Source: Callaeas wilsoni
Lineage: Eukaryota; Chordata; Aves; Passeriformes; Callaeidae
DNA length: 64,000 bases
Assembly: GCA_013398955.1 (NCBI GenBank)
Contig: VWPU01004617.1
Location: forward strand, 1-64,000
Direction: 5' to 3'
The notes under the pieces are model-generated. The model saw nothing but the letters and a program-made list of their open reading frames with translations. It had not been told where the DNA came from and did no database searches. Shown piece after piece: positions 48,881 through 63,004 of this stretch; positions within the stretch are counted from its first letter, which is position 1, and every line of letters begins with the position of its first letter. The position numbers and the translations under genes were made by a program.

Positions 48881-51800
48881 CAATCTTCTCCCCCACTCTC
48901 TACATACCCTCAACATCTACAGGTTAAACAGTTTTTACAGACAACAGTCTCTTTCAATACATAAGCCTGAAGCTGCACTGGGGCCAGATCTCTCCCTGAG
49001 CCTGAATAAGTAAAGACCCTGTAGAATATAATGTAGTGAATTAAAAATCATCACAATGAACAAGCACAAAGAAACCAAATTAAGATTTGAGACATTCTGA
49101 AAACTGACATTCCCTAATTTTAGAGTATGCAGTCCCAGAAATTTGTTCCTAGTCTTTTAAAAGTGGTATTAAGGTACATGGTTGCTGTACAAAAAGACAC
49201 AGAAACAAGCAGATTCCGAAAGCAAAAAAAATTTGCATAACCAATGCAGACCTGCTTTACAATACTAACTCACAAGCAGTGTTTTTCCCCCTCCCTTTAA
49301 ATAAACCGCAGCTCTCTGAAGCATCATTTTGATTCTAGCAGGCTCCACTAAATTGCAGAACGATCTGGCTAGTAAACAACTTGCCTATTCCGAACTACAG
49401 ATCTTAACACAAATAGAACATAAAACGGATTTTTCCTTAAAAGTGTAACATTTCTCTGAGATGTGCAGTAGTCCTGGTGTCTGCACAGAACTGAAAACCA
49501 GAACATGCTCTATCATTGTAGAAGGGCTAGGAGAAATCAGTAAAGCAAGTGCATCAATTAGGAAAGGAAAGGAGACTGCATGTATTTGAAGCAGATAAGC
49601 CTGGGTGTAGACAGACAGGTCTGAAACACAGTGTCCAGGAAACTGATGATTCTCTTACAGGAAAATGTACTTTTTGTCTTAAAAGACCCAGAAGTATTTA
49701 ACCAAGCACTTTCTGCAAGGCTTATGTATTTTTATCACCTATGACAAAGCAGCCTAAGACCCAGCACCTTGCAAAAATCTCTCAAGTATTATGAAAGTAA
49801 TGAGATTCTAAAAATAATGGCAGACACATGAGAAATTGGTAAAGTGTTTTAATTAGCAATTTTCTTATGGTACAACAAAGTTCCTCCTTAATAATTCAAC
49901 AGAAGTTCCCTACATAAGAGGGTACTCCAGAAAAACAAATGGAGATGTCTACTTTTAGATCACAAATAACTGCAACAATTTTTTAACCAAATGATTTGGA
50001 ATCTTACTGAAATGTAATTTGTGAGACACATTTTCAGAAGTTATAAATAATCCAGAGCCGTTTTACTTATGTGAATGGCATTGTTAGCATTCATCAATAC
50101 AAGACATACTTGCAATACTTTATATTGCTTCTATATCAATTTATCACATTAAATGTAAAACATTTGACTAAGAGCTGAAAAGCTTTATATACTCTGGAAG
50201 ACAAATTCCATCAAGCTGAATAAACATGACTAATCCAACCCAATTCTTTAAAAAAGGCCCAAGACTCTAAGTATTGTAGTAATATTTTTGAAACAATATT
50301 TCATGTATTTTATATGTGATGTAGTTTGCTTGCATCATATTAAAAATAACTTGAAATATAGAACCATACTATTCTCACATTGGGCAATGAAAATTTGCAT
50401 GCAATTAAACCAACATTGCTTTAAATATTGAAATTCCAACTACACAAGTTTCCAGGAATCCTAGGACTCATGCATGTACACGGTAGTCAAATGTGACTGC
50501 TGCCTAAATACTGATGGAATTATGCTCTCAAACTGACAGGCATGCTAAACTTTCATTCGATAATATTTACAGCTCTCCAGTCAGACTCATATCAATAAAC
50601 TGAAAAATTTTGCTTTCTTTACGAAATGAGTCTGCAGAAATCTTTAGCTGGGTCTGAAATATAAGAGAGTATTGAATAAGGGCACACAAACAAAAAACTT
50701 TCTGTTCACTGCATAAATAAGTCGCAACAGAAGTTCAAATTCTGAAAGGCTCTCTTATGGCAAAATAAAACAAAAACATGAAGAGTTAATTCTACAAGCA
50801 ATTTTAAATTCTTCATATTTATTCTGTTCTCACTAAACACTTCAACAAGAAATGCTAATCATTACACAGTTTTCTACGATCAGTTTTATCAGTTTTTTTC
50901 TATTATTCTACAATTATAACAGTAAAATAGAATTGTTTAGAAGGTCTCTTCTTTGAAGGGAAACTTCTGATTATTTTCAGTAATTCAGTAGTTTTGAAAA
51001 ATGAATCTCCTCTATCACTATCAAAAAGCAAACGAATGTGAAAATAAACTCCACAATAGTCTTTGGTTCTCGTAAGGCATTTTTATTTATAAATTACAAA
51101 GTAAAATATTGCCTACATAAAGAGAATGAATTCTTTGTTCAAAATACACATCAGAGTAAACATAGAATATTCAAGGATATTAACTCCATATATTGATTGG
51201 TAATTTGTTCAATTTTATGCCTTTTCCAAGAACTGACTTGTTCCTTCTGCCCACACAGGAAGTAACCATTTGGGATTTGCTCAGCAGTCAAAGATAAATA
51301 AAAATGCCATCAACAAACCTCGAAGTTTTAATGATAAAGTTAATATAAAGATATAACTAAGGGACAGTTTCAGGGCAAAAATTATCCCAAGTGTTAGCAC
51401 AGTAAAAGAAAAAGGCCAGAGGATTTTTAAAAGATCAATATGAATTTGCTGACTTCCACAGAGATAAAACCTAGAAATTGAGACCTTTACTATTATCTGC
51501 AACTCTTTACCAGATAAGGAGAAATAAAAGTAACACATTGCTTCTGGGGAATTGCTACTACTGCACTGATTAATATAGAAACTATTTAGCACAAACTAGT
51601 CACCCTCTAGGAAGCATGAGAGTTGCATTATACTCACAGCCTTTTTTCCCCTGTTATAAAATGTGATTTCTTGCACTCAATTTTTAACAATTGTATGCAG
51701 TCATATAACACGCACCTCTGAATGAATAAGTCGTCCATTAGCTAGATAAGTTTATCTCTAGGATGAAAAAACCCCAAACAAACAAACCAGATTATTTTTA

Positions 51801-52471
51801 AAGTTACATTTGCTAAAATTCTTAACAATCACCTAGAAAAATAAAATTTATTTTGCACAAATACATGTATTCTTCCCATATCTGATTTTTGGCATTTATG
51901 CTGTTCATCCTAGCAAGCAAAACACAGCAAGATTAACACTAACTTCTTAAAACAGATTTCATGTTCCAAATGCTGCCATAATTTTCTTGTCTCTTTCAAA
52001 TTTCAGATTCCCCTAAACTGAACAGTAGCAGCTGGAAAAGCTTGCACCACCTTATCATAAAATTGTATTGCACCACAGTAGCTAAGATTTTCCAGTGACA
52101 TTAAATAAATGCAGCCATACCACGTAAAGAAATAAAATTACATTGTTTTCTAACAAAACTTACTGAAAACAGCATTGACAAGAAACCCATTCCAATACCA
52201 TTTCATGCCACACAATGAACTAATGCCATGGATGAAATGCCATGGTCTCACAAGGGCACTTCCAGCAAATGAGTCTCCCCTGACTAAAACCATCATTCTA
52301 AATACTGAACTATCTTTGACTCCATTTTCTAACCTTTTCTTTCTACCACTAGACAGAATTTGTATTTGATACTTATTTGATAAGATAAACTTGAATTTTG
52401 CCCAGTAAGTATGCTCTGGCTGCCATTACATTAAACCAGCACAGCTATCTATCAATTCAAATTGCTAACAC

Positions 52472-52509
52472 TAATATGAGGAATAATACTAATTATGAGG
52501 AATAATGTG
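52472..52509. repeat. Two-copy tandem repeat, 19-bp period
   Basis: The 12-mer ATGAGGAATAAT occurs at 52476-52487 and again at 52495-52506, within two near-identical 19-bp units. It is a small local duplication. Confidence 0.9.
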
Positions 52510-55496
52510 CTTAAATGCTTTTTAAAAATAAGAATGGCATCTGAAACCAAAATAAATGTTTGCTAGCTCTGGCAATTTTAACTTATTTTCAACTTTGAGT
52601 TTCTATAGTACTATTATAGAACTAGAATAATGCTGATAATGACTAAAACATTCAATAATTATGCTAATTTAGAGTTTGCTTTTTGACATTCTCTTAAATT
52701 AGTAACAGGCTGCACACACAGAAAACTTAACAAATCAAGTTCTTTACTTAGCATCCAATCAAAAATATAACTGCAAAATATTAGCTATGTGTATTTTAAC
52801 ACAAAAAGTTCAATCAAGTTGCATCTGCATGGATGTTTTTGATACTCATTCAAAATCACTTACATGTCAAAGACACTGCATGAAATTGAAACCCTTACTA
52901 ATGCCAAGGTTTGACCCAGGATCCAAAATAAATCTGCATGTACAGACCCTTGTACCTACACAAAGCACCAATTACTTCAAATAAGGTTTTGTCTGTGCAC
53001 TAGAGTCCACCCATGTGGAGCCAATTACTACAGCAGGGCCATTATATGGTTCATTTCCCCATACCAGCTTGGCAAGAGGTGTACATGGGTGTAGGAAGTG
53101 CAAAAGAACCTTCACAAATAAAGCGCCTCAAACACACATCCGTGCATTGTAATATTTAATGTTACAACAAACACTTCTTCAATGGGGCTAGACCACGCAC
53201 AACAGTAAATATTGCAGGGCAGTCTCCAGTCTGAACAGTATTTTTCAAGTTTCTCTTTTTGGCCACCAGTGAAATCCAACTATCTTTTTTTTAACAAAAT
53301 CTTGAATAATTATGTTGATCCTTAATCTGCAACACATATTTCTAACAAAACCAGAGAATTCCTAAGAATGTTGAGAGGTTGTAGGATTCGAACAGAAGGT
53401 GTGAGAAAAATGCCAGAATTGCATGTTCTTCAAGTAGTATGCTTATAATAGCAGAAGCACTGACATTACTTATTGATAATGTCTGGTATCATTCCAGGTC
53501 TAAATGGGAAAGTTGTTGTTAGAAACAATTATTATAAATAGGAGGAAACCACTTGAGTATAAAAATCTCTCCCCCATTGAAAGTACTGAAGCTCCATCTA
53601 GAGGCTTTTCTCCATCTACTGTCATTTGTGGTATATGTAATATCACCTAGAAATGTGAACAATATTAAATGTCAGAGGCTTCCTTTGTACCTCCTCTTTT
53701 GTTATTCATAATGGGTTCTTGCCCTGAACCTTTGCCCGGCAACACTAGCTCCTTCACTGCCATCAAGTGGTAAGAAACCCAAACTGAACTTAAAAATGTA
53801 AAATCTCAATCATCAGATTAAATGATCAGTAAGATAGAGAGATAACTATAATTACTGAATACTGAAAATCTTTATGGTTTTTTTCATAGAAGTTCTGGTA
53901 TACCTACTCCAGAGCACTAGAGTGTCCCACACAATAAATTCAACAACGGTTCCAAATCTCTTTTTATAAGCTTTATTTCTACTTCAAATTGCACAGAATA
54001 AAAAATCTACATCCATATTCCCCAACACTGGATTTAGAAAAAGAAAGGCATCACAATAAAAGAATTTTTAAGGAATAATATACGTAATGCTTAACACTTC
54101 AAAAATATTTAATTTGGCAATTAGGAAGAATTCCATAACATAATTAGAAGGAACAGCACAATAACGTCTCCTCAGACTTTGTGTTGCCTCCTGGCAGTAT
54201 CTCAAAAGAAAGAGCGAAACAGCAGCTCATCTCTCCAGCAGTGTCTAATGCAGCAAGTATGCAGCTATGTCAGTCTCTTTGTGCTCCACAGCTGTAATCA
54301 ACTGTGGACATTTGTTATGTCAGGAGAAGCCTTAATGCTCTACAATCACAAGCTACCTACTGGGAAACAAGCACACAACACACCAAAAAACTGGGAGGGT
54401 TTGTCTAGATCAAATAAATAGGAAAAAGAACTATCAAAGTAACAGCAGAATGGAGCCAGGCTGCAGGACCTTGATTATTTCACTTTCAACCCCTCAGTGA
54501 CTTACGGTACAACTACTCCCATGGTTGCCCATCATTCCCAAACAGAATGCTCTGAGTTACAGAAACCCTACAAGGTCTCCACCATGACCAGGAATACCAC
54601 TGAAACAAACCTCCTAGTGCAGTGACACTGGATATGTGCTAAGAGCTTCTATGTGCTCCTGCATGCACACAATCTTATTTCACTATACTTTCTTTTCAGC
54701 AGTTATTCCAATTGGGTATTTTGCCCATAGCAGAAGATAAAGTACAAAGACTTCTTGGTGTTGTCCTGTTAGACAGAATAGTGACCAGCACATGCAATGG
54801 AGCTTAGGATTCAACTTCTGTTACAGAAATTTAAAAATAGAAAAAGGAAGAGTTATCAAATTAAAATGAACAGGGGAAAAAAACCCACAGTTTCGATAGC
54901 AGAAATATTCTATGCCTTATCATACCTCATAGGTAAAGAAAGAACTATTGATCTACTTCTATCAAATCCTCTGTCCACTAGTACACAGACTGACTCTAAT
55001 CTCTCCAAGTAGCGGGTGGCCACTTACCTACTTCTGCTGAAAAGAAGGCTCACGCAAAGCAGCTTGCTGAAACTTTGCCATTGGAAAAGCAACCTCCAGA
55101 CAGCCAAACTTTCCAGCTGGAAGAGGTCAGTCTGAAAGATCTGACTTCTGTGTTTGCTTGTCCCTGGAACCCAGCCTGCTCATCCAAAGATACTTAGTTT
55201 CTAGACCAGCAATTTTCAAACACAACTGTAAAAACTCTTCCTTCAAAATAATAATTGATATAACACCTACATATTGAAATTTAGACCATATCAAGTATTT
55301 ATTTGAGAATTACTTTTAAAAGCCACAAATAATAAAAGTATCTATTGGGAAACTTAGGACAATTATTTCTTCTACAATGTTGGGAATGGAGGGGTAGAAC
55401 TGATACTGGCAGGCAGAAGTAAAAACAGATCTTCCAGGAAGTACATGAATAAGCAGAGACTAAAAACTGAACAGAAATCAGTGGACTGGCAAAGAC

Positions 55497-55517
55497 AAAA
55501 AATAAATAAATAAAAAA
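55497..55517. repeat. (AAAT)n microsatellite, short
   Basis: Three to four AAAT units followed by a short A run. Confidence 0.85.
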
Positions 55518-56266
55518 GCACCATCAATAACACCCAAGTACATGAGGATTAAAAAAAAAGGCAGGATTAAAAAAATGGGAATATACAGGGCAACTGTAAC
55601 ATGCAGCCTAAAGCCACATGTAGCTTTAATATCAAGGCAACACTAAGTGCCTGTTGCTTGGCAATTCATCTCCAGGTCCAACTGAAAGCCAAAACCAATT
55701 TTAGACAGTCATTTTAGTTACAGAAAGCATAGGGATTAGACAAAGAGGGTGTTCCTGAACTAATTGAAATGTAAGTTAACCAGGGTGCATGCAAGCACTT
55801 TAGCTCCCAAGCTGAAAGGGCGGACTGAATTTATGATGAGCAGTGAAAGCCACAGTAAAATTTGATGTCAGCAGGAATACATTTAAAAACAAACCAACCG
55901 ACCACACAATAAAGAGAAGAGATGACCTCAAAGATTAGGAGTGACAAATAGAAGACATTGAAGATTAAAATAAATAAAAAACCCCTTGTTTTTCCTCCCA
56001 AACATGATTAGATGTAGTTTGAGCTGATTGCAGATATCTCAGAAGAATCAAATACATTGATAAGAAAAAATAACCAGAGAAAGGATGCTTTAAAAGTTAC
56101 AGATATCCCTGTAAAGTATCCATGATTGGTAACTCTAGTTCTTAATGAAAGGACAAATTTTGAAAAAAGGGAAAGGGACTCAGAAGGCAAAGTACAGTAT
56201 AACTCAAGCAGAACAGAGAGAACTGTCAGACTGTTCATTCTTGCAGCCTCTAAAAATTAAGAGCAG

Positions 56267-56298
56267 AAAAAAAAACAAAACAAAACAAAAAAACCCAA
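56267..56298. repeat. (AAAAC)n-like simple repeat
   Basis: A run of about nine A residues followed by AAAAC units and then seven A residues and CCC. A simple microsatellite in the first intron of DNAJC1. Confidence 0.85.
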
Positions 56299-56421
56299 CA
56301 ACTAGCACAGAAGCCATTGAAAATACCATCAAAGAAGAGAGAATAATTATTAGCTCCAGAACTGCATTGCAGAAGGTTCCTAGGACCTCTAAATTTCTGT
56401 CCTTACACAGCTATAACACTA

Positions 56422-56488
56422 CTCGAGCATCACAACCAGCACGGCCGTTCTCAGCTGCGGCCACAAGGGACCTCGGACATCGCCCTCA
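56422..56488. other. CpG-dense short island, unassigned
   Basis: Within about 67 bp there are about seven CpG dinucleotides (CTCGAG, CACGGCCGTT, CTGCGGCC, CCTCGGAC, ATCGCCC) in a region where CpG is otherwise very rare. It also has two NotI/EagI-like cores (CGGCCG, GCGGCC). It could be a small regulatory element, part of an alternative exon or a fragment of a GC-rich repeat. No coding match was seen. Confidence 0.4.
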
Positions 56489-56638
56489 TTAAAGAAACAT
56501 TCAGTACTGGCTGGGTGAAAAACAAAGCTTTAGGCGTACTATAGAACAAGAAACCATTTACTGAACTGTCTCGAACTCCATCATTATTCTAGGATTGACA
56601 GTTTGAAGAAAGGGATTTCATTTGGGGGGGAAAGGATG

Positions 56639-56684
56639 CAAAAAAGGAAAAAAACAAAAAAAAAACGACAACAAAAAAACCACC
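56639..56684. repeat. A-rich low-complexity tract
   Basis: A runs broken by GG, C and CG, ending at ACCACC. It lies about 340 bp from the AAAAC tract and just past a G run at 56624-56631. No element attached to it was recognised. Confidence 0.8.
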
Positions 56685-59600
56685 AGCAAGTCCAGCAAGC
56701 TAATGGCAGCAAAAACTGTAAACCTATTGCCAAATACTAATCTAGAAAACAAAGTCCTGGTAGGCAGGTCTAAACAGATCTGCTATGAAGTCTAGAGAGA
56801 AATTAAGAGACTGAAGAGAAGAAAAATTATCAGTATAGATCATTTTGAGGTTTTGTTTGCATCTTTTCTGGGTAAAGAATGTAACACAGCTCAACTAAAA
56901 CAAAACAGGCAGGAAGTCTACAAGGAAGCATCATCTTTCTTTTTGGGGCCACAGGTGTTATCCTAGTGGTAACTTGAAGGAAACCTGCCTTTGCTCATCT
57001 GTGTCAAGATGGGACTATCACTGAGACTCTAGAAGAAAGGCTGTGGCCTACAAATTGAAGATCAACTCATCCAAAATATTGTCTGAAAATGGTGTTTTGT
57101 CAGAAAATGGCACAGGCGTTCATACTTTATCCAAATAAAACCACCACGGTCCAATTTAAACAGAAACCAAAGGACAGCATAATAAGCAAGACACAACTTC
57201 AAAATGTCATCAAAAGATCAGCAATGAATCTCTTGAAGATGAGCCCCTTTCTTTGGGCTGTATTAGAAACTGCACCACTTTTCCTGATGCTTGAAAAGAA
57301 ACACAATTTTAGAACAGTTATACCAGAGCACATGCAATAATTCTTGCTAAAATCACCAATTCAATATTTATCTTAAAAATTTAATACAGAAGACCTCAAG
57401 CCTGCTAGGCAGTCAGCAAGACTGACCATAAGAAACTTCCCTGGAGTAACCTGCTATTCCAAGCACATCCTGGCTCACTCTATTCTGCTCTCCTTCCTCT
57501 TGCCAGTGTGTTGGGCCTCAGCAGTGCTATCCTGCACTGTGCATCAGCTTAACTAAGTGATCGATTTTGCACCAGTACATCTAGAGTATTATTTCACCTC
57601 TTGCAAAGATGTTTTTCCTTAACCAAGTCATTGCAAGACAGACCCTTGTGGAAATGAATCCTGTTTTCAAGGTGCCTACTGCCAGTATATGAATCTGTTA
57701 CTACCAAAATCCCAGCGCACAAGCCTTGGGCTGAGAGTCAGAACAGCATTTTCTAGACTGAAAAATTATCTCAAAATACACTTACCATAGCCCAGCACAG
57801 AAGCTAACACCTTTCGTATTAATTCAGTCACACAAGAAAAAAAAACCCCAACAGTTAAGCAGGGAGGGAGGGGGAAAGATCTGTTAATTCCCACATTTCA
57901 CGACACACTGGATTTTTTCATGTTTTAGAGTATCTGAGAGATCAATGTCCTTCATGGAGTCTTAATTTTTCTTTTTACCACCACTTCAAGATTCATACCA
58001 TCTCACCTTTAACTGGCAATACTGGTTTCCCTATATAACTGGACAAAAGACCAGATTTTTATCATGACAGTTTGTTATTTTCCAGCTTTGTCAACTCATA
58101 CAAGATTCCATCTTTTTAGGCATTCTTACCTTCATGCCTAAATCCCTTAACAGATTGGGAGAGAGGGTCGGAGGGAACACTGAAAGTTTTTTTGTGTGTG
58201 ACTCTTTTTATCCATCCACCCCTTGCCGGTGCAGAGTCCAAGAGGAACTTCTAGCTGAGCAAGCTACCTGTTAAGAACAGTCAAAATAATCATCTTACTA
58301 AATTATCCTGTGAATCTCACACTCAGGTGAAGCATGACAATGACTACAATATACGTACTCCTTTCAGGCTTGCAGCCAAACACTCTGAGACTCCACGCAA
58401 CACTGGTGTCAGCCGGGAGCAGGGCGGGTGCCTGGTTGTACAACAATAGCAAGTTCTACACTTGCAGCTGGAATGGGAAATAGTTTGTATATTTATCTTA
58501 GCTGAATTGCAAAATATTGAATACTTGATCAAGATACAATTCTATCTTGACTGAGAAATCAATTTCGGAAAGCAACCTAGTCCAGTACTGTCTTTCCTGG
58601 CCATAGTATCAATCCAATCACGTCTAACCAGCTGTCATGTAAGGCTCTCATATCTCATGACAGCAGACAGGATAACCAATACCCTGATAATAATGGGATA
58701 CCATTAATTCACTGACAGTGTCTTTGAGTTAATCTGTTAGAAAAGACCCCAGAAGCTACAGGAATGCATCTTACATATTCCAGAAGTGAAGAAACTCACA
58801 TTTTATAGCCTTCTGCTTCCTTTAGGTCAGAAATTTAAGAAGATATGCCCCTGATAACAGTTGTCTAAATAACAGTCTTGTTTTCTTTTATGAAAAAAAA
58901 TATATTTTTTGTGTTAAAAATCTGAACTTTGAGGGAGTCCAACATACAGAAGACAAATGAAAGACCATTTCTTAGAAAGAAAACATGGATATCCGTATTC
59001 AATGTTAAGCAGTGTTTATTTCCACAAATACATTTACAAGGGAAGTCAACATTCTGCAATACAAAATGGCAACCTATGCAAGAGCACTTTTTAAACAGAA
59101 GGTGTCCCAATTTACTTTTTAGACTTCAGATACTATGAAATGAATGCCAACACGTTTTCTACTGAAAACTTTAAAACAGCATGATTTAAAATAGGAAGTA
59201 TAATATCAAGATTGAAGTTCTTTACTGTTAGGGCATGATTTTCAATTCAAATGCATTTCTCTCCAACTCTACCTCTTTTTATTGGAGAATGTAGCATTAC
59301 CTAAACATTTTGGATGCAAATACAGTCCACTCAAACATACATCTTCAGAGACTGAGAGAATTGAATATTACAGTTTTACCTAAAAATGAAGATAAAGCTA
59401 ACCATATATTGCAATTTGCTGTCACATTAAGACAAACTGCAGCCTTTAAGAGACAATCCCAAACGGAACTCAAAACAGGAAGTATTCACCACCACCTCTG
59501 CTATAAAACTCTCCATCTGAGCTCTGCACACAGTACATTGTACCTACGAAAATACTGCTCCCAGAAAACAGTCTGATTTCATCTTTCATTACCCCACACT

Positions 59601-61144
59601 TTTTTCTCGATACTGTTTCTTTGTGTTCTCAAACTTGACTTCTCAATGTACTACATCAGATATGCAGATGCTAGCAAACAGCACAGTCTACCCTAAATTC
59701 TCATCTCTTGATGATAGTCAAGGTGCATGCACAGCATGGAAGCAATGCATAGGACTAGAGACAGGGTTTAATTACTTTAAATAGGACCTAAAACCATGAC
59801 TTTATTATGTCCCTGAACAATAAACAGATCAACTCTATTTAGAAGACAAAGAAAATTGATTATACAATAAAGAACTGTACTAAAACCTTGGAATTCAATA
59901 CCTTTTATCCAATACAACTTTTAGCTTTAGTATGCTCAATTAAAGCTCCTCTATTTTAAACAAGTTCCCTGCTGCAAAATTTATCTCAGCAAGTCTCTAC
60001 CTTTTAAAAACTTCTAGAAGTGAGGGTATTTCATAAAACCCTGTCATGTTTCCCCTCACAATGTCCATCCGATAGAAAACACAAAATTGAAGTTTTCACT
60101 GTGATTTATACAACAAACAATGCAATACCAAAATCTTGTCTAAACCAGTAGGAATAAGCAAAGGCATAGCAAGTAAGTGGTACCATCAAAATTACAATAA
60201 CTGGATTAAAATAATCTTATTGTTTCCAAAACAATATACTTAAATACTTCACAGTAAGAACTTTGCTGCAGAATTAATAAATCCACAGATTTACTATGGT
60301 ATACAGGAACCATAAGTCCAAAAGGAGGGAGGGGGAGGGATGACAGGACACAAACCAACTCTGCTCAAGTCTTAACTCAAGCAGTAATACAAACCCAAGC
60401 CCTCCATCTTACTGCCTGAAAAGAGAACTACTGTCCATGACTGAGATGTTACAGAGTTGAGGGCAGCAACTAAAGCGAAGTGACCAGAAGCAGATGATAC
60501 TTTCCTGAGCTCACTGCAGACAGCTCAGTTAAAAGCCTGGGTTCCTATGAAAATGTGCTCAATCACTCATGTGTAGCAGTTAATCAAACAGGAAAAAACA
60601 GTGTAACAGCAGCTATTCTTCCTTCTAACAATAAATAACCACAACAGCAACCTGGTGGATTTTTGTGCCAGTTCCATTAGAACACATGGAATGCATAGCT
60701 AAAAAAAATGTATTGCCTACTTCTTTCCAGCATGTTACTGAGGACTTTTGTATTTGTCCAAGCAAACTAGAGTGGCAATTCATTTGATTTTCAAAACCCT
60801 TTTATTTCTTCACATGCAATCAAAGCCAGAATGTTAGAGACTGCTTGATGACAAAACTATGAAAAGTTTCATTCAGGAACAAAGCTACAGCCAAGTAATT
60901 TAATAATGCACTTAATGAATCTTCCCTGTTGGAGATGTTCAAGAGATTCCCACACCAATGTGTTCTTTTCAGGTCAAGAGAAGTTGATTCAACTGGAAAT
61001 ATATATTAGACATATTACCCCAGACAAACTAGATGCTAATAAGTCAGGACCATGGCTATGAACTGAGACTGCTGGAAGAAATTTATCTAAAAAACTGCAC
61101 ACCTGCAGGTGAGGAAGAAGGTAAGCCAGTGCTGCAAAGAAAAT

Positions 61145-61560
61145 GCCACCAGGGACTCGGCAATTTTGAAAAAGCTTTTGACAAGGTTCCATACCAAAGG
61201 CTATTAAAGCAACTAACTTAACACAAGATGGGAGGAAAAAGTCTTACAAATAGAAAATTAATGAACAGGATACGAAAAGCAAGGTCTAATGGCCAGTCTT
61301 CAGGGCAGAGAAGAGGCAGTTGAAAGGTCTCCTGCTGAGGGATCGGTGTTGGGACTGGCTTCAATCAGCATTTTCAAAGACAACCTGAAGAGCCAAGCAT
61401 GCAGTGACACTAAATGTTTTGGGTAGGTACCAGACACAAGCAAGGGAATACCAAACCAAGTGATCTAGCAAAAAAGTGAGAGATAAGATTTAGCGTAGGT
61501 AAGACTGTTGCCTTAAATGACACCTTTCCTACACAGAGCAGAGCTTGCAGCTGGCAATTA
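61145..61560 (+). mobile_element. Ancient CR1-type LINE reverse transcriptase remnant
   Basis: At 61160-61205 the frame reads FEKAFDKVPYQRLLKQL, matching the KAFD-VP block of CR1-type reverse transcriptases. Further on, AATGGCCAGTCTTCAGGGCA (from about 61289) and the GGATCGGTGTTGGGACTGG block (61339-61357) match the region coding the GVPQGSVLGP motif. TGACACTAAATG (about 61405) matches the ADDTK catalytic block, here with the surrounding codons damaged. The frame is broken by stops and indels. The rest of the stretch to about 62060 may continue the same element, but I cannot align it with confidence. This is an inactive relic in the first intron of DNAJC1. Confidence 0.65.
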
Positions 61561-62980
61561 TAAATCACTAAGTGACCCGAAACACATTGCTGACAGTTCT
61601 ACAAATCCACTGTCCAGCACCAGACTGAAAAGTACTACCAGGAATGCACCTTTGAACATTGTTAATCAAAAACTGTGGCAGCTGAGAGATACAGGGGGCA
61701 AATGGACTGCAAAACATGGTTAGGTTCACATGTGCTCCCCAGTGACACCATCTATTGCCACTGGCGTTTTTGCTTTTATTAAAGAAAGAAGTGCAAGGAT
61801 AATACCGAAGTGCATAAATAACAAGAAACGAGTAGAAACCAGACAGCACATTGACAGCATTCAGCGTGCCTTGAAAGCATCCAAGGAGCTTATGGATGAC
61901 ATGGAGGGGTGCCCTAACTGGAGACCAAGAAGACTATGGAATGGAAACAGGCCCTCGCAGACATCAGAATGCATTGCTCAAGACAATACCAGACTATTCT
62001 TAAACATCTGCAATCTAGACAACACAAGCATGTTTAGTACTCTCAAGTGCAAACAGCATTAAAAATTACATTATTTTTTAACTGATACAACAGCTATTGT
62101 CCTTTAATCTAAGTTCACTAAACAGAGGTCTGCATCTCCTCTAGAAAATTAAGGTGTCTACAGATCTTATCTGTTTGTAGGTAAGAAAGGTAAGTATAAG
62201 TGTATGAAAGCCCAAACTCATAATGATTGATGAAATCCTTAAGTCAGTAACTCATTGATAGGTTAAGTCTCTATCTCTCCAGCAGACAATTAGTTTCATT
62301 TTTATTTCCTTTACAACAAAACAAAAACCCCATACAACTGCTTTGTAACTAAGCACACAGTATTACTCAACCAGAAGACACAAAGACAAAAAATATTTAC
62401 TAAATGGACTACTGGTGCACTCCAGCATGGGAACTCTGTACTATGTAAGTGAGAATGAATGTAAGTCAGCTACAATTAATTTTCAAATACAGTACACAAC
62501 TTACATACAGAAGAGGTTTGTTCTTTCACCATTGTAAGCTGCAAAAAGACAACTGATTGGCTGATCCTCTCAATCTATTTCAACTATGGGAACTCTGTTC
62601 TCGACACAATCCAACATTTGAAGTTATTGCTTTGTTTTGAATGTTGCTGGCTTAGCTTGGAGTTTTTAATAAATCGTAATAGGAAATGGGAAGAGGCTTC
62701 CGTACAGGATTAAATTTTACAGACTTTTTTGTACTATAGCCTTTCAGAAGCCGCTGTTAGACACAACATCCAGAAAAGCAATTCATAGTATAACTTAGAC
62801 TGTCACAAAGTTAAATAGCATACAAACTCCTTTACTCTCTCATCACAGCATTTATATCCCATAGAAGACCACTAGAAAAACACTGAGTTTGAAAAGGTGA
62901 TTATTAAATATAAAAGCTAGCCTAAATCAGTTTGATAAAACTGAGTTAAAACTGATCAATTTGACAAAATCAATTTGGGC

Positions 62981-63004
62981 CAAATAAACAAATAAATAAA
63001 TAAA
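62981..63004. repeat. (AAAT)n microsatellite
   Basis: About five tandem AAAT units with one interruption (AAAC). A similar short AAAT array occurs at 55497-55517. Confidence 0.88.

Noticed and set aside
51281..51592. 103-codon minus-strand frame with hydrophobic, membrane-like stretches
   Set aside because: The hydrophobicity comes from A/T-rich codons (Phe, Leu, Ile); no family resemblance and no supporting context.
53375..53400. tRNA-like T-loop words (GGATTCGAAC)
   Set aside because: No matching acceptor, D or anticodon stems around it.
60323..60340. G-quadruplex-like G-rich run (also at 57861-57875)
   Set aside because: Only three runs of three or more G at each site, and they lie on the non-transcribed-sense strand of the gene; not enough to call a functional site.
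60920..60960. CR1-like phrase CCTGTTGGAGATGTTCAAGA
   Set aside because: A single short match without neighbouring CR1 blocks, and in the wrong order relative to the LINE piece at 61145.
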